From Oscillospiraceae bacterium (GTDB lineage: Bacteria; Bacillota; Clostridia; Oscillospirales; Ruminococcaceae): a DNA stretch of 64,000 nt. The stretch is taken from contig JAFTTI010000013.1 of the NCBI GenBank assembly GCA_017466865.1, positions 62,001 through 126,000 on the forward strand, read 5' to 3'. Of this stretch, positions 1-10,005 are shown piece by piece (the stretch's first letter is position 1; each line of letters opens with the position of its first letter). Under the pieces are notes generated by a model. That model searched no databases, was not told where the DNA came from, and worked only from the letters and a program-made list of their open reading frames with translations. Both the position numbers and the translations under genes were made by a program.

Positions 1-865
1 GACGCACTATATCTATGATAGGATCAAGTGCGATGATAAGCATTGTAATTCCTACGGGAATAATAAAAACAAGTGAAAGATAAACCGAAATAGAACCTGT
101 GTTCATATATGCAGCTACAAGATGCTTGATAAATACAAGTATTGCAAAAGAAGTTATAAGAAATAACAGAACTCCTGCGATAATTCTGTAAACAGAAAGT
201 TTGCCCGTATTAGCCATTCCACACCAGAGAACATCGTCGCCTAAAAACTTCTTCGCTTCGCCTATAAGTTCATCATAATCATTGTCGGTTTCAAACTCGT
301 TTATAACGATTTCATTATCATCATCTTTATCGGAAATAAATTCGAGTTTCGCTTTTTTGATGATTTCTGCAGCTTTTTCAGGTTCGCATATACCTTCTAT
401 ATTAAGACATTCGGTATAGTTTGAGGTTACCATAGCGTCTTTCTGAAAAACAAGTCTTAAAGAACCTGAATTATCTTTTTTTACTTTGGTATAAATCTTA
501 TTGAATTTATCATAAGAAACATCTGCTATATTACCATTACGAAGATCATAACAGATAACACGCTTATCGGTCGCGGCATATATTTTCGACTTTCCTACCG
601 CTATATCATATACAGATCTCGCAACAACATAAAGTCCGAATATGACAGCAAACGCAGACAAGCCTATCATTGTTCTTCCAACGCCTGAAATATGTGAAGC
701 GACGCCGATTATCGTAAAAAATATTGCAAGAAACGAACCAAAAAGAAGGTTCACACTCTTATCAGCAAGTATACCTGTTTTTACAAAGGGAGTTCCCCGC
801 CAGAGAATCTTCTCATCATCGGGAACAATATCCTCCCACGAAAAAATACTTTCGTTATCGTTCAT
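1..865 (-). CDS. PH-domain membrane protein (C-terminus cut off by window edge)
   Basis: Reading from the ATG at 865 gives 288 codons that run off the start of the window, so the C-terminus is missing. The protein has two similar halves, each opening with a short motif (DDEKILWRGTP and DDVLWCGMANTGK) followed by a pair of hydrophobic helices. Between them lies a stretch with the look of a bacterial PH (DUF304-type) domain, including IYAATDKRVICYDL. Such proteins are membrane-anchored and of mostly unknown function. The start follows a good GGAGG site, 21 bases after the end of the GGDEF/EAL gene, so the two are probably co-transcribed. The domain call is by motif resemblance only. Confidence 0.7.
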   Translation of the reverse strand, partial: MNDNESIFSWEDIVPDDEKILWRGTPFVKTGILADKSVNLLFGSFLAIFFTIIGVASHISGVGRTMIGLSAFAVIFGLYVVARSVYDIAVGKSKIYAATDKRVICYDLRNGNIADVSYDKFNKIYTKVKKDNSGSLRLVFQKDAMVTSNYTECLNIEGICEPEKAAEIIKKAKLEFISDKDDDNEIVINEFETDNDYDELIGEAKKFLGDDVLWCGMANTGKLSVYRIIAGVLLFLITSFAILVFIKHLVAAYMNTGSISVYLSLVFIIPVGITMLIIALDPIIDIVR

Positions 866-886
866 TTTATCCTCCGCAAATAAGGT

Positions 887-3367
887 TTACTCTTCTTCGT
901 CAGAAGTTTCAACCGATTCTTCAGACGCTTCTGTTGTTTCAACTGTTTCTTCAGCAGATACTATTTCCGCTTCAACAACTTCTATTATTTCTTCCGCTTC
1001 AGGTTCTGCTGTTTCGATAGCAGTTTCCGATGTTTCTTCTGATATGTCTTCTTCTGAAACAGATTCTTCCTGCTTTGTTTCTTCTGAAACAGAATTTGCC
1101 ATATCATAACCGTTATGGCGTTCAAATTCATCAACAGGCATAGGTCTTGCGAAATAATATCCCTGAATAAGATCACATCCGAGTGAGCAAAGGAAATCAA
1201 CCTGCTGTCTTGTTTCTATGCCTTCGGCAACAGTCTGCATTCTGAGATGCTTTGCCATAGCGATTGTATCTTCGATAATAAACGAGCTTCGGTTATCTTC
1301 ATCGTTTGCAATATTGAAGAAACCTGCGTCGAGTTTAATAACATCAAGAGGAATATCCTTAAGAGAGTTGAGTGATGAAAATCCCGAACCAAAATCGTCC
1401 ATAGAAACAACAAAGCCATATTGTCTGAGGCGTTTTACTGTTTCGATAAGGAGATTCTTATCATCAAAGAATGCACTTTCTGTAAGTTCGATTTCAACGC
1501 AACTGAAAGGAATTTCATATTTTTTTACTATATCTCTGATATGTTCTGCAAGGTCAGGTTTTTCAAAGTGTGCTCTTGAAATATTGACTGAAATCGGAAA
1601 AAGTTTTCTGCCTTCATCATACCATTTTTTCTGAAGAGCACAGATTTCATTGAGCATATAATCATCAAGCTTTGTGATAAATCCGTTCTTTTCAAATATA
1701 GGAATAAATTTCGCGGGAGACATAAGTCCCTTTTCTTCACTTAACCAACGAACAAGTGCTTCTGCGCCTGAAAGTTCTTCGGTCTGTGAATTATATTTAG
1801 GCTGAAGATAAACGATAAATTCTTTCTTTTCAAGAGCAGCTTCCATTGTATTTTCAATTTCACGCTCATTGACAAGTTTAAGATGAATTTCATTATTGAA
1901 ATAGCTTATTCCGTTCATCTGCGATGAATTCGCACCCGAATCCTTTGCTATTCCCGAAAGGTTATTTATACGGTCGATAGCCATTGTTCTGTCTTTTATT
2001 TCATAAACACCGAAATGATATTTGGTTGCTGTTTTTGCCTGAACTTTACTAAGAGCTGAAGAAAGGTCTTCTACCCTCTTTTTAAGCATATCAAAATCCG
2101 TATATTCGATAAGGAGAGCAAATGTATCACCGCCATGTCTTGTAGCAAGTTCATGACGCTTTTTAATAAAGTTATGACATATATCAGAAACTCTTACGAT
2201 AAGTTTGTCCGCCTCATTACTTCCATACATATCGCTATACATTCTGAATTTACATATATCGAATGAAACGAGTGCATACTCGTTTTTCCTGCGCTTTTTA
2301 AGGAGTTTAGCAGCATCGCTCTTGAACTTAAGCCAGTTTGTTTTTCCTGTTATTGTATCAAGATAGATAAGAGAAATAAGCTTTCTGTTTGATGAAATCT
2401 GACCTGCCATTGATGCAAAGTTGATTATAAGTGTTATGAAAATGATAATAGCGGGTCCGACTATCATCCAGACAAGAAGAATAGCAAAACTATCTTCTTT
2501 TGATACCCCTCTTGAAATATTGACTTTTGAAACAACCTGCCAATCGTTCATTTCAAGTGGATGCTTATACCAGATATTCATAGGAACAGTTGATGATATC
2601 ATTTTCTTTAAATCTATCTCAACAGTATCTTCTTCATCATCTTTAAGGGTTTCAAAATCTTCGCTTATCAGATCCCTATACCACATTGTCATTTCAGAAT
2701 CATTGGTATTTCCGTTTTTAATAGAGTTTACATCAAAATCATCTCTGCCGAGTTCGTTATGAGCGATTATATTATTTTCGTCATCAAGGAGATACATTTC
2801 ATAGACATCGTTTGCAAATTTCTGAGGAATATCAAAAGAAATCGAAGAAACAGATATGAAATAACCTTCGCAACTGAAATTTTTAATTTTAGGTGTTATT
2901 ATAATGATTTTGTCTTTAAACATTTCACCATCATAGCACACGATTGTTTTGGCGGGTATAGAGTTGCGGAAGAATGGCTTTGATTTTAAATTTACCGCTT
3001 TTCCGTTATTATCGTATCCAACGCCATTTGTTGTTACAACAAAAGATGTTTCGTAAGTTTCAAAAGAACTTGCTATTCCGAATTTTTCAGCAAGTGAAGC
3101 ATCAATTTCGTCATTACTGAATTTCTGTGCAAAATCTTCAGTTGCTTCTATACGAGATTTTATATTTTCTTCAATACCACTTGCTATAATGCCCGTTGAA
3201 TCGTTATAATGTTTAGACTCTATATCAAGCATTGCAATAACAGAAAGAGCAAGTCCGCTTATAAGGATTATTACCATAAAACCCAATGTTATAAGTCCCC
3301 ACACGAATGTAGGAAGAATACTTGATTTCTTTATTTTTGTATTCGCAATTTTATTAAGATTAGGCAT
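887..3367 (-). CDS. GGDEF/EAL cyclic-di-GMP phosphodiesterase with extracytoplasmic sensor
   Basis: Membrane-bound c-di-GMP protein of 826 residues. A membrane helix at about 22-45 is followed by an extracytoplasmic sensor region to about 295 and a second helix at about 297-323. The GGDEF domain carries GGDTF in place of GG[DE]EF, so cyclase activity is probably lost. The EAL domain, about 510-745, keeps its landmarks: AEALVRW, VNISR, ELTES, DDFGSGFSSL, KLD and AEGIET. It should therefore hydrolyse c-di-GMP to pGpG. After it comes an unusual tail of about 65 residues rich in Glu, Ser and Thr. I chose ATG 3367 because GGGGG lies 9 bases upstream; an in-frame TTG at 3382 overlaps that site. There is no clear promoter of its own; read-through from the upstream chemoreceptor gene past the hairpin at 3410-3428 is likely. 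Confidence 0.9.
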   Translation of the reverse strand: MPNLNKIANTKIKKSSILPTFVWGLITLGFMVIILISGLALSVIAMLDIESKHYNDSTGIIASGIEENIKSRIEATEDFAQKFSNDEIDASLAEKFGIASSFETYETSFVVTTNGVGYDNNGKAVNLKSKPFFRNSIPAKTIVCYDGEMFKDKIIIITPKIKNFSCEGYFISVSSISFDIPQKFANDVYEMYLLDDENNIIAHNELGRDDFDVNSIKNGNTNDSEMTMWYRDLISEDFETLKDDEEDTVEIDLKKMISSTVPMNIWYKHPLEMNDWQVVSKVNISRGVSKEDSFAILLVWMIVGPAIIIFITLIINFASMAGQISSNRKLISLIYLDTITGKTNWLKFKSDAAKLLKKRRKNEYALVSFDICKFRMYSDMYGSNEADKLIVRVSDICHNFIKKRHELATRHGGDTFALLIEYTDFDMLKKRVEDLSSALSKVQAKTATKYHFGVYEIKDRTMAIDRINNLSGIAKDSGANSSQMNGISYFNNEIHLKLVNEREIENTMEAALEKKEFIVYLQPKYNSQTEELSGAEALVRWLSEEKGLMSPAKFIPIFEKNGFITKLDDYMLNEICALQKKWYDEGRKLFPISVNISRAHFEKPDLAEHIRDIVKKYEIPFSCVEIELTESAFFDDKNLLIETVKRLRQYGFVVSMDDFGSGFSSLNSLKDIPLDVIKLDAGFFNIANDEDNRSSFIIEDTIAMAKHLRMQTVAEGIETRQQVDFLCSLGCDLIQGYYFARPMPVDEFERHNGYDMANSVSEETKQEESVSEEDISEETSETAIETAEPEAEEIIEVVEAEIVSAEETVETTEASEESVETSDEEE

Positions 3368-3403
3368 TTTATTTTCCCCCAAAATAATGTCTGTTATTTA
3401 ATA

Positions 3404-3430
3404 AAAAAACTGCCGAAAAAATCGGCAGCT
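3404..3430 (-). terminator. Rho-independent terminator of the chemoreceptor gene
   Basis: Stem CTGCCGA/TCGGCAG (3410-3416 with 3422-3428) followed on the minus strand by a run of seven T. It lies just after the chemoreceptor stop at 3448 and before the GGDEF/EAL gene, so it may also act as a partial attenuator. Confidence 0.85.
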
Positions 3431-3447
3431 TTATTTATGATCCTGAA

Positions 3448-4851
3448 TTAATATTTATCACTTGAACTGAAATCAGGCATTGATGAGCCGAAATCAAAAT
3501 CTGGTACAGGTTCAACTGAAGGTGTTGATACAGGTGCTGTATATGTAGGTGCAGGTTCGTAAGATGCAACAGGTTTTCTTACTGATGAACTACGAAGCTT
3601 GAACTTTCCTACAAGGTGATTGAGCATCTTAGCCTGTGATGAAAGTTCTTCGGCTGATGCCGCACTTTCTTCTGATGTTGCTGAGTTTGTCTGAACAACG
3701 CTTGAAATTCTTTCAACATCCTGTGTAACTTCGTTGATTGATGTTGCCTGTTCGTTCGAAGCATCTGCAATCTTTTCGATAAGTTCAGTTGTTTCAAGAG
3801 AGTTCTTAACGATTTTCTGTAATGTTTCTGCTGTATCGTTAGCGATTTTAGTTCCGTTTTCAACAGCCTGGATAGAGCCCTCAATAAGAACTGCTGTATC
3901 CTTTGCAGCCTCTGCTGATTTAGCGGCAAGGTTTCTTACTTCGTCAGCTACAACGGCAAAGCCCTTACCTGCTGTACCTGCTCTCGCTGCTTCAACCGCT
4001 GCGTTAAGTGCGAGAATGTTTGTCTGGAATGCGATATCATCGATTGTTTTGATGATATTTGCAATCTGAGCTGATGAGTTATTGATTTCTTCCATAGCAT
4101 CCATCATCTGCTTCATCTGAGCGTTACCGCTTTCGATAAGCTGCTGTGCTGTTGCAGAGTTATCACTTGCAACTCTTGCATTTTCAGCGTTGCTACGAAC
4201 CTTGAGAGAAATTTCTTCGATTGTTGAACTAAGCTGTTCTACTGCAGTAGCCTGTGTTGTTGCACCCTGTGAAAGTGCCTGTGCACCCTGTGCTACCTGA
4301 CCTGAACCGCTTGAAACCTGTGTACTGCTTGAGTTGATATCCTGCATAATATCGTTAAGTGCAGAAAGGATATTGTCAATAGCATTCTTGAATTCAATAA
4401 AGTCACCCTGATAATCAGCTTCTGTCTTGACATCAAGGTTTCCGTCAGAAACATTCTTAAGGATTCTTGAAGCATCATCTGTTACTGCACTGATTGAAGA
4501 AATAGCTTCTGAAAGTGATTCTTCGAGCATCTGTGTTTCATCGCCTCTCTTGCTCGAGGGAACAGATGAATGGAAATCGCCTCCTGCGAGTGCTTCAAGT
4601 CTGTCAGAACAATGTCTGATTGAATCTGTAATCTGTTTTGCAACAAATTTTGAAATGATTATTTCAAGCGTTGTTATAAAAGCAGCCATAACAAGTGTCA
4701 CGAGAATTATAACAAGGGGTGAATGAGTCAAATCCGTTGTTCCGAGAACTATGGCAAAAGCACCCATAATTAAAGAACATGCTGCAACTGAAATTATGCC
4801 GAGTCTCATTATTCTTGCTTTGATAGTGGTTTTCAATTTTTTACCTGCCAT
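3448..4851 (-). CDS. Methyl-accepting chemotaxis protein without an external ligand domain
   Basis: Chemoreceptor of 467 residues that would relay a signal to the CheA/CheW array. Two membrane helices, about 13-35 and 43-70, are joined by only a few residues (DLTHSP), so there is no room for an extracytoplasmic sensor domain. A HAMP region and a long coiled-coil signalling domain follow, with the canonical hairpin tip ([20 protein letters not shown]) and the [14 protein letters not shown] segment. The last 50 residues are a Pro/Ser-rich linker ending in SSSDKY, with no CheR-tethering pentapeptide that I recognise. The start has AGAGGTG about 10 bases upstream and a strong promoter at 4926-4954. 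Sensing is probably cytoplasmic, within the membrane, or through a partner protein. Confidence 0.92.
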   Translation of the reverse strand: MAGKKLKTTIKARIMRLGIISVAACSLIMGAFAIVLGTTDLTHSPLVIILVTLVMAAFITTLEIIISKFVAKQITDSIRHCSDRLEALAGGDFHSSVPSSKRGDETQMLEESLSEAISSISAVTDDASRILKNVSDGNLDVKTEADYQGDFIEFKNAIDNILSALNDIMQDINSSSTQVSSGSGQVAQGAQALSQGATTQATAVEQLSSTIEEISLKVRSNAENARVASDNSATAQQLIESGNAQMKQMMDAMEEINNSSAQIANIIKTIDDIAFQTNILALNAAVEAARAGTAGKGFAVVADEVRNLAAKSAEAAKDTAVLIEGSIQAVENGTKIANDTAETLQKIVKNSLETTELIEKIADASNEQATSINEVTQDVERISSVVQTNSATSEESAASAEELSSQAKMLNHLVGKFKLRSSSVRKPVASYEPAPTYTAPVSTPSVEPVPDFDFGSSMPDFSSSDKY

Positions 4852-4925
4852 GCAAATACACCTCTTGTCGCCCTTGTGAGCGTTAGTAATTCATTTTAAA
4901 AATAGGAAATACCTATCCGTTTAAA

Positions 4926-4954
4926 ATTATACTACAATATTTAGTACTTGTCAA
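4926..4954 (-). promoter_or_regulatory. Sigma-A promoter of the chemoreceptor gene
   Basis: On the minus strand TTGACA (4949-4954), a 17-base spacer and TATAAT (4926-4931): a perfect consensus about 75 bases upstream of the start codon at 4851. Confidence 0.85.
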
Positions 4955-5173
4955 CAACTTTGCACATATTTGTATAAAAACACCCACTAAAGCTCTTGAT
5001 TTTTGTAATCATCACATAACATTTTTTGATTCTTTTTTACTATACGGAGAGTATTATGCACTTTTTTTGCTCTCAAAATACTATAAGTTGGTAAGGTTTT
5101 CGTCAAATAGCACAATATATAGTTAAGTTTTTTTGGAAAATGCCGTTTTTTCGTTTTTTTGTTGAAATTTCTG
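4955..5173. other. Intergenic DNA with no recognised gene
   Basis: This AT-rich stretch separates the divergent promoters of the chemoreceptor gene and the InlB-repeat surface protein. I see no ORF with a ribosome binding site, no convincing riboswitch and no long hairpin, only homopolymer runs of T. Confidence 0.6.
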
Positions 5174-5201
5174 TTGCAATTTATACAATTTGTGATATAC
5201 T
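5174..5201 (+). promoter_or_regulatory. Promoter of the surface protein gene
   Basis: TTGCAA (5174-5179), a 16-base spacer and TATACT (5196-5201), with a TG one base before the -10 (extended -10). A second TATACT overlaps at 5201-5206. The transcribed leader would be about 50 bases. Confidence 0.65.
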
Positions 5202-5259
5202 ATACTATATATAATTATATGTATATAATTTTCTGAAAATAAATTTAAAAATTTTGAGG

Positions 5260-8200
5260 ATGGTGGATGATTTGAATAAGTTTGACATTCTGACGGAAAA
5301 ACTTATCAAAACAGGAAAATCTCATAACTTGTTGAGAATTCCTATGTTTATTGCTATTATGGCGCTTGTTGTTGCCGAAGGCATTTATGAAATTTCAAGA
5401 AAGGTATATCGTTTTCTTTTCAAGAAAAGATTTTTATCAAAGGCACTCTCTCTTGCGGTTGCCTGGTTTATGTTTGCGCCTTTTTATCAACCAGCGGTAA
5501 TTTTCGCTATGGAAAACACCCCTGCACAAAGCGAAACAACTGAAGAAACCGCTGTACCAACAGAAACAACTACATCTTCTGTTCCAAATTCAGAATCAGA
5601 AGAAACAAATCCGTCAGATTCAGAAAATACAGAGACAACAGTATCTTCGTCAAATCCAGAAAATTCAGAATCATCATCTTCATCATCAAACTCAGATAAT
5701 ACAGATACAACTCCCGTAAGTTCAGATTCATCAACCGAAACAAATGTCCCCGAAGGAACACCATCAGAAACAGAAGATACTTCTGTTACTCCATCGGAAA
5801 CAGAACTTCCTGAAGAAACAGAAATTTTGCCTGAACTTTTGGCAGAAGAACCAGCCGTTGAAACAGTTTACATATCAGATGCAGATGACCTTTTCGCTTT
5901 TTTCAACGACACTTCAAGCAAAGACAAGAACGTTCTTCTTACCGATGATATAGATTGTAGCGGAATGGGCGCTCTTCCGGTTATGTCATCATATACAGGA
6001 GTATTCGACGGACAGGGATTCGTTATCAGAAATCTTACTCTCGGAACTACTCCGAGAGATCCTGAAGCAGACCGAGTTTCCGCTATGTTTATAAATTTTG
6101 GCGGAACAATGAAAAACGTAGGATTTATCAATGTAAACTCTACCAACACAATGTCATCGGCACACGCCGCAATAGTTGCTTTAAGAACTACATCAGGTGC
6201 TTCGATTTCAAACTGCTTTATAATAAACTCAACCATAACAGGAAAGACTTCGGCCAGAACAGGTTATTTTGTTGCAGGCAATTTTACCACTACATCATGT
6301 TATGTAGGTGGAACAATGACACACGGAAATGGTCTTTCGAACACCAATGGTGTGAAAAGAATAACTTCTCCCGCAGGTTGTACAACGGAAGTACTCACTG
6401 CGCTTAATAACGCAAGCAACGGTCTTACATGGTATAAGGATACCGCACCTGACTATTCAAACTACGGATATTTCTCAATGAAGCCATCAACTCCTGTTGA
6501 GTTCTATAAATCAACAACACAGAAATTCACAGGTAATGAGCTTTCGTTCGGTGGAGGAAAAGCGAATGCTGATACTTATGCCGTTATTGAAGGAAATGTA
6601 ATTTATGCTCCCGATAACGACCCTACTGTTCCGAGAAAAACATTCCTCGGATGGTCTCTTGATCCTTACAGCGAAACTCCTATGGACCTTGCTACATATA
6701 CTGTCGACGAAAACGACTTTGAAGACGGCGTTCTTAAGATCTATGCCGTATGGGATTTCAATCCTGTTTATAAAATAACATTCATTGATAAGAATGGAAA
6801 CGAAATAGACCTTGATACAAATCCCGACGATGATGTAACAAAATTTGTAACAGATGAAATAAACTCAGGAAAAGCTTTCACAGACTTCTTCAACGAAGGA
6901 GATATTCCCGAGGAATCGGAAGCTGACGCAGGTTATGAATTTGACGGATGGTACAGAGTTGACACTGATGAAAAATGGGATTTTGCCACCTCAACAGTCG
7001 CAAAGAGTGAGTATTCAGGCGATGAGACAGAAATGGTCATAGAGCTTGAGGAAAGATATATTCCGATAGAATACGGAATCACTCTTAACACAAACGGCGG
7101 AGAAGTGACTGGAGACAATCCTATCATCTATACAATAGAAGATGAAGATATTACACTTCCTATCCCGACAAAAACAGGTTATACATTTACAGGTTGGAAA
7201 GTAACAGCAAGTGATTTTACTGACATTGTTCCTGTTGGGGATGATATTGTAACAATTATTCCTAATAATGCACTCAGTAATATTACTGTTACTGCACAAT
7301 GGGATGCAATCACATATACTGTTAAATACGACATAAACGCAACAACATACATTGCAGATGACAATGTCGAAACTGAAGATTCAGAACATATATATGATGT
7401 TTCTTCCGCACTTTCAGAAAACAAGTTCAAGAGAGATTATTATACTTTTGAAGGCTGGGCTACCTCTTCTGATGGTGAGAAGATTTATAACGATAAAGCA
7501 CAGGTTTTAAATCTTACGGATATAAATAACGGTGAAGTCACACTCTATGCTGTATGGAAACCTATTGAGTATACGATAACCTATGAAAACTCAGCTAATG
7601 GTGCATATCCGACAATAAACGGCGACGAAATGCGTTATACAACGATTGTAAACAACAATCAGACAACTTACACCATTGAAAACAGAACTATAAACCTTAC
7701 AGAAGTTACTTGTACGGGTTATACTTTCACAAACTGGAAATATAATGGTGGAACTGTTATGAACAATACCATTTCACTTCCTGATAATCCGTTACCCGCA
7801 AGTATCACAATCACAGGTGAATGGACACCTACTCCATATACAGTAAGTTATGATACAAACAATGGTTTCTGGCATGGTGGATTTGACCTTACAGATTTCA
7901 CATCATATGACATAACAAAATCGCTTACTCTTCCTACAAGAGATAACATTTACAGAGATTATTACAAGTTCGGCGGATGGGAAATTTCAGGCGATTGTAG
8001 CAAGAACGGAACAACTGTTTATTCTCTACCTGCAGGAACTTATGGAAATGCTACTGCAACTGCTGTATGGGAACCTATAAACTACACTATCACAGTTAAT
8101 CTTAATGGTGGAGAACTTCCCGACGGAGTAAATATTCCATCGACATACAACAATACAACTGTTATGACGCTTCCTATTCCCTCTAAAACGGGATACACAT

Positions 8201-9900
8201 TCGACGGATGGACAGCGGTTGTTGACAGCGGTTATGCCGATAACGGAAACTTCCCTTCGGACGATTACACAACAAAAATCGAAAATAATTTCGGTAATGT
8301 AACACTCACTGCAAACTTTACAATCAATCAGTATACAATTTCATTTGATACCGATGGCGGAAGCGAAGTCCCCTCTATTACAGATGACTACGGTCAGGCT
8401 GTTGAAGCACCTGCTGATCCTACAAAAGAAGGACACGATTTCAGAGGTTGGTATTCTGACAGCGACTTTAACACCGAATATGAATTTACAACTATCCCTG
8501 CTGAAAGCATAACAGTTTATGCAAAATGGGAAATTCAGAAATTCGATGTTTCATTCGATACAGATGGTGGTTCTGCTATTGAAACTCAGGTTGTCGAATA
8601 CGGTAGCACTGCTACAAGACCTCAGAACAATCCCACAAAGGATTCTGATGCTAACGGAAACTATCGTTTCCTTGGATGGTTCGCTGACAGCGAGTGTACT
8701 GAAACATTTGATTTCACAACTCCTATAAAAGAAACTACAACTGTTTATGCAAAGTGGCTTTCTTATGAAGAAGAACCTATATTATATAATGCATCCTACA
8801 AGACAAGCGCTGATTCGGAAGATACTCTCTTGATAGGAACATTCGCTGAAGGCGAACAGATGATTCTTCCCAGCGTTCCTGATGATGCTGTAAATCATAA
8901 GGTGTTTGTTGGATTTACACTTGAAGGTGATACTGCTGAAACTCCCGTAGTTTACAACTCAGGTGATGTGTTCACAGTAGGTGCTGAAGATATAATCTTC
9001 ATCGTTGTATGGGAAGCTGAAACACATTCTGTAACATTTGTCGATGATGATGGTGTAACAGAAATTGAAGTTCAGAATATTGAATACAACAAAACAGCAA
9101 CAGAACCTTCATATCAGAAACGCGGATTTATCCTTAAGGGTTGGTTCACAACAGACGGAACAGCGTTTACATTTGATACTCCTATCACAGAAGATATTAT
9201 TCTTAAAGCAGAATGGGAAGAAATCACCATTCCTGAAACTCCTTCAAGACCCGGTTCTTCTGGTTCATCAGGTGTAAAATATGACAAGACAATAAGAATT
9301 ACAGAAGTTCCTGATGGAATTACTGCTCCTGCAGAGCTCTTTAAAGCAACTGCTGATATGGATGATTTCAATACATCTGTTGATGTAAGAATCTCAAATG
9401 CTTCTGAAACAGCAGAAGATGAACTCAGAAGACTTCTTAAAATACACGCTGATATTCCTGATGAAGATATTTTCATATTTGACATCTCACTTTATGAAAG
9501 AGGAACTGACAGAAAGATTAAATTACCCGCGAACACGATGGTTTCTCTCTCAATTCCTGTATGTGATAAATTCACATCAGAACTTGAAAAAGTAAGAGTT
9601 ATATCTGTTCATAACGGAAAACTTGTTATCTATCCTGAACCTTATATGTCATCTTCAGGAAAGCATCTTATTGTAAACTTCTCATCTGATAAATTCTCTA
9701 CATTCGCTTTTGTACTCGACAGAGAGGATGAAATTATGGATCTTTCGGCATCTGCTCCTTCGGCTATGGCTGCTGAAATGATACTTTATGCTCCACCTGC
9801 TATAATCCCTGCTATAAGTGGCGTTATAGTAAACGGAAGGACAAAGTTGAGAATTTCAAGAAAGAAGAAAGTCTATAAGGTTTTAAGAAAGTTCCATTAA
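5260..9900 (+). CDS. Giant InlB-repeat (Listeria-Bacteroides repeat) surface protein
   Basis: Predicted cell-surface protein of about 1546 residues. The first 45 residues include a hydrophobic helix (IPMFIAIMALVVAEGIY). After a basic stretch comes a second hydrophobic segment (LSLAVAWFMFAPF) that could act as a late signal sequence. A Ser/Thr/Glu-rich linker spans about 85-195. Next is a GLUG-like beta-helix segment (about 200-300), then roughly ten InlB B-type repeats (about 430-1320), recognisable by the recurrent pattern 'GYTFxGW' followed by 'VTLxAxW'. A C-terminal domain of about 170 residues ends in a hydrophobic stretch and a very basic tail. There is no LPXTG sorting signal and no SLH domain. 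The start is uncertain: TTG 5254, ATG 5260 and TTG 5272 are all possible. These repeats are known from surface proteins that contact host or other cells; the ligand here is unknown. Confidence 0.85.
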   Translation: MVDDLNKFDILTEKLIKTGKSHNLLRIPMFIAIMALVVAEGIYEISRKVYRFLFKKRFLSKALSLAVAWFMFAPFYQPAVIFAMENTPAQSETTEETAVPTETTTSSVPNSESEETNPSDSENTETTVSSSNPENSESSSSSSNSDNTDTTPVSSDSSTETNVPEGTPSETEDTSVTPSETELPEETEILPELLAEEPAVETVYISDADDLFAFFNDTSSKDKNVLLTDDIDCSGMGALPVMSSYTGVFDGQGFVIRNLTLGTTPRDPEADRVSAMFINFGGTMKNVGFINVNSTNTMSSAHAAIVALRTTSGASISNCFIINSTITGKTSARTGYFVAGNFTTTSCYVGGTMTHGNGLSNTNGVKRITSPAGCTTEVLTALNNASNGLTWYKDTAPDYSNYGYFSMKPSTPVEFYKSTTQKFTGNELSFGGGKANADTYAVIEGNVIYAPDNDPTVPRKTFLGWSLDPYSETPMDLATYTVDENDFEDGVLKIYAVWDFNPVYKITFIDKNGNEIDLDTNPDDDVTKFVTDEINSGKAFTDFFNEGDIPEESEADAGYEFDGWYRVDTDEKWDFATSTVAKSEYSGDETEMVIELEERYIPIEYGITLNTNGGEVTGDNPIIYTIEDEDITLPIPTKTGYTFTGWKVTASDFTDIVPVGDDIVTIIPNNALSNITVTAQWDAITYTVKYDINATTYIADDNVETEDSEHIYDVSSALSENKFKRDYYTFEGWATSSDGEKIYNDKAQVLNLTDINNGEVTLYAVWKPIEYTITYENSANGAYPTINGDEMRYTTIVNNNQTTYTIENRTINLTEVTCTGYTFTNWKYNGGTVMNNTISLPDNPLPASITITGEWTPTPYTVSYDTNNGFWHGGFDLTDFTSYDITKSLTLPTRDNIYRDYYKFGGWEISGDCSKNGTTVYSLPAGTYGNATATAVWEPINYTITVNLNGGELPDGVNIPSTYNNTTVMTLPIPSKTGYTFDGWTAVVDSGYADNGNFPSDDYTTKIENNFGNVTLTANFTINQYTISFDTDGGSEVPSITDDYGQAVEAPADPTKEGHDFRGWYSDSDFNTEYEFTTIPAESITVYAKWEIQKFDVSFDTDGGSAIETQVVEYGSTATRPQNNPTKDSDANGNYRFLGWFADSECTETFDFTTPIKETTTVYAKWLSYEEEPILYNASYKTSADSEDTLLIGTFAEGEQMILPSVPDDAVNHKVFVGFTLEGDTAETPVVYNSGDVFTVGAEDIIFIVVWEAETHSVTFVDDDGVTEIEVQNIEYNKTATEPSYQKRGFILKGWFTTDGTAFTFDTPITEDIILKAEWEEITIPETPSRPGSSGSSGVKYDKTIRITEVPDGITAPAELFKATADMDDFNTSVDVRISNASETAEDELRRLLKIHADIPDEDIFIFDISLYERGTDRKIKLPANTMVSLSIPVCDKFTSELEKVRVISVHNGKLVIYPEPYMSSSGKHLIVNFSSDKFSTFAFVLDREDEIMDLSASAPSAMAAEMILYAPPAIIPAISGVIVNGRTKLRISRKKKVYKVLRKFH

Positions 9901-9906
9901 AACTTT

Positions 9907-9938
9907 AAAAGCACCGTTTATATAAACGGTGCTTTTTT
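9907..9938 (+). terminator. Terminator of the surface protein gene
   Basis: AAAAGCACCGTTTA/TAAACGGTGCTTTT hairpin with a T run, directly after the stop at 9900. It is symmetric enough to work in both directions. Confidence 0.9.
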
Positions 9939-9959
9939 ATTTGAGTTATAAAAAAATAA

Positions 9960-9991
9960 AAAGTGCAAGGATAAATCCCTGCACTTTTTTA
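9960..9991 (-). terminator. Terminator of tuf
   Basis: Hairpin pairing AGTGCAAGGAT with ATCCCTGCACT, flanked by A and T runs, just after the tuf stop codon at 10006. It faces the surface-protein terminator across a short convergent gap. Confidence 0.9.
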
Positions 9992-10005
9992 AACTAAGCT
10001 ATAAA

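Noticed and set aside
642-1109. Ser/Thr-rich plus-strand ORF of 155 residues
   Set aside because: It is antisense to the Glu-rich tail of the EAL protein and the start of the PH-domain gene and has no ribosome binding site.
4852-5259. c-di-GMP riboswitch in front of the surface protein gene
   Set aside because: I could find no GEMM-type conserved core, and the transcribed leader is only about 50 bases.
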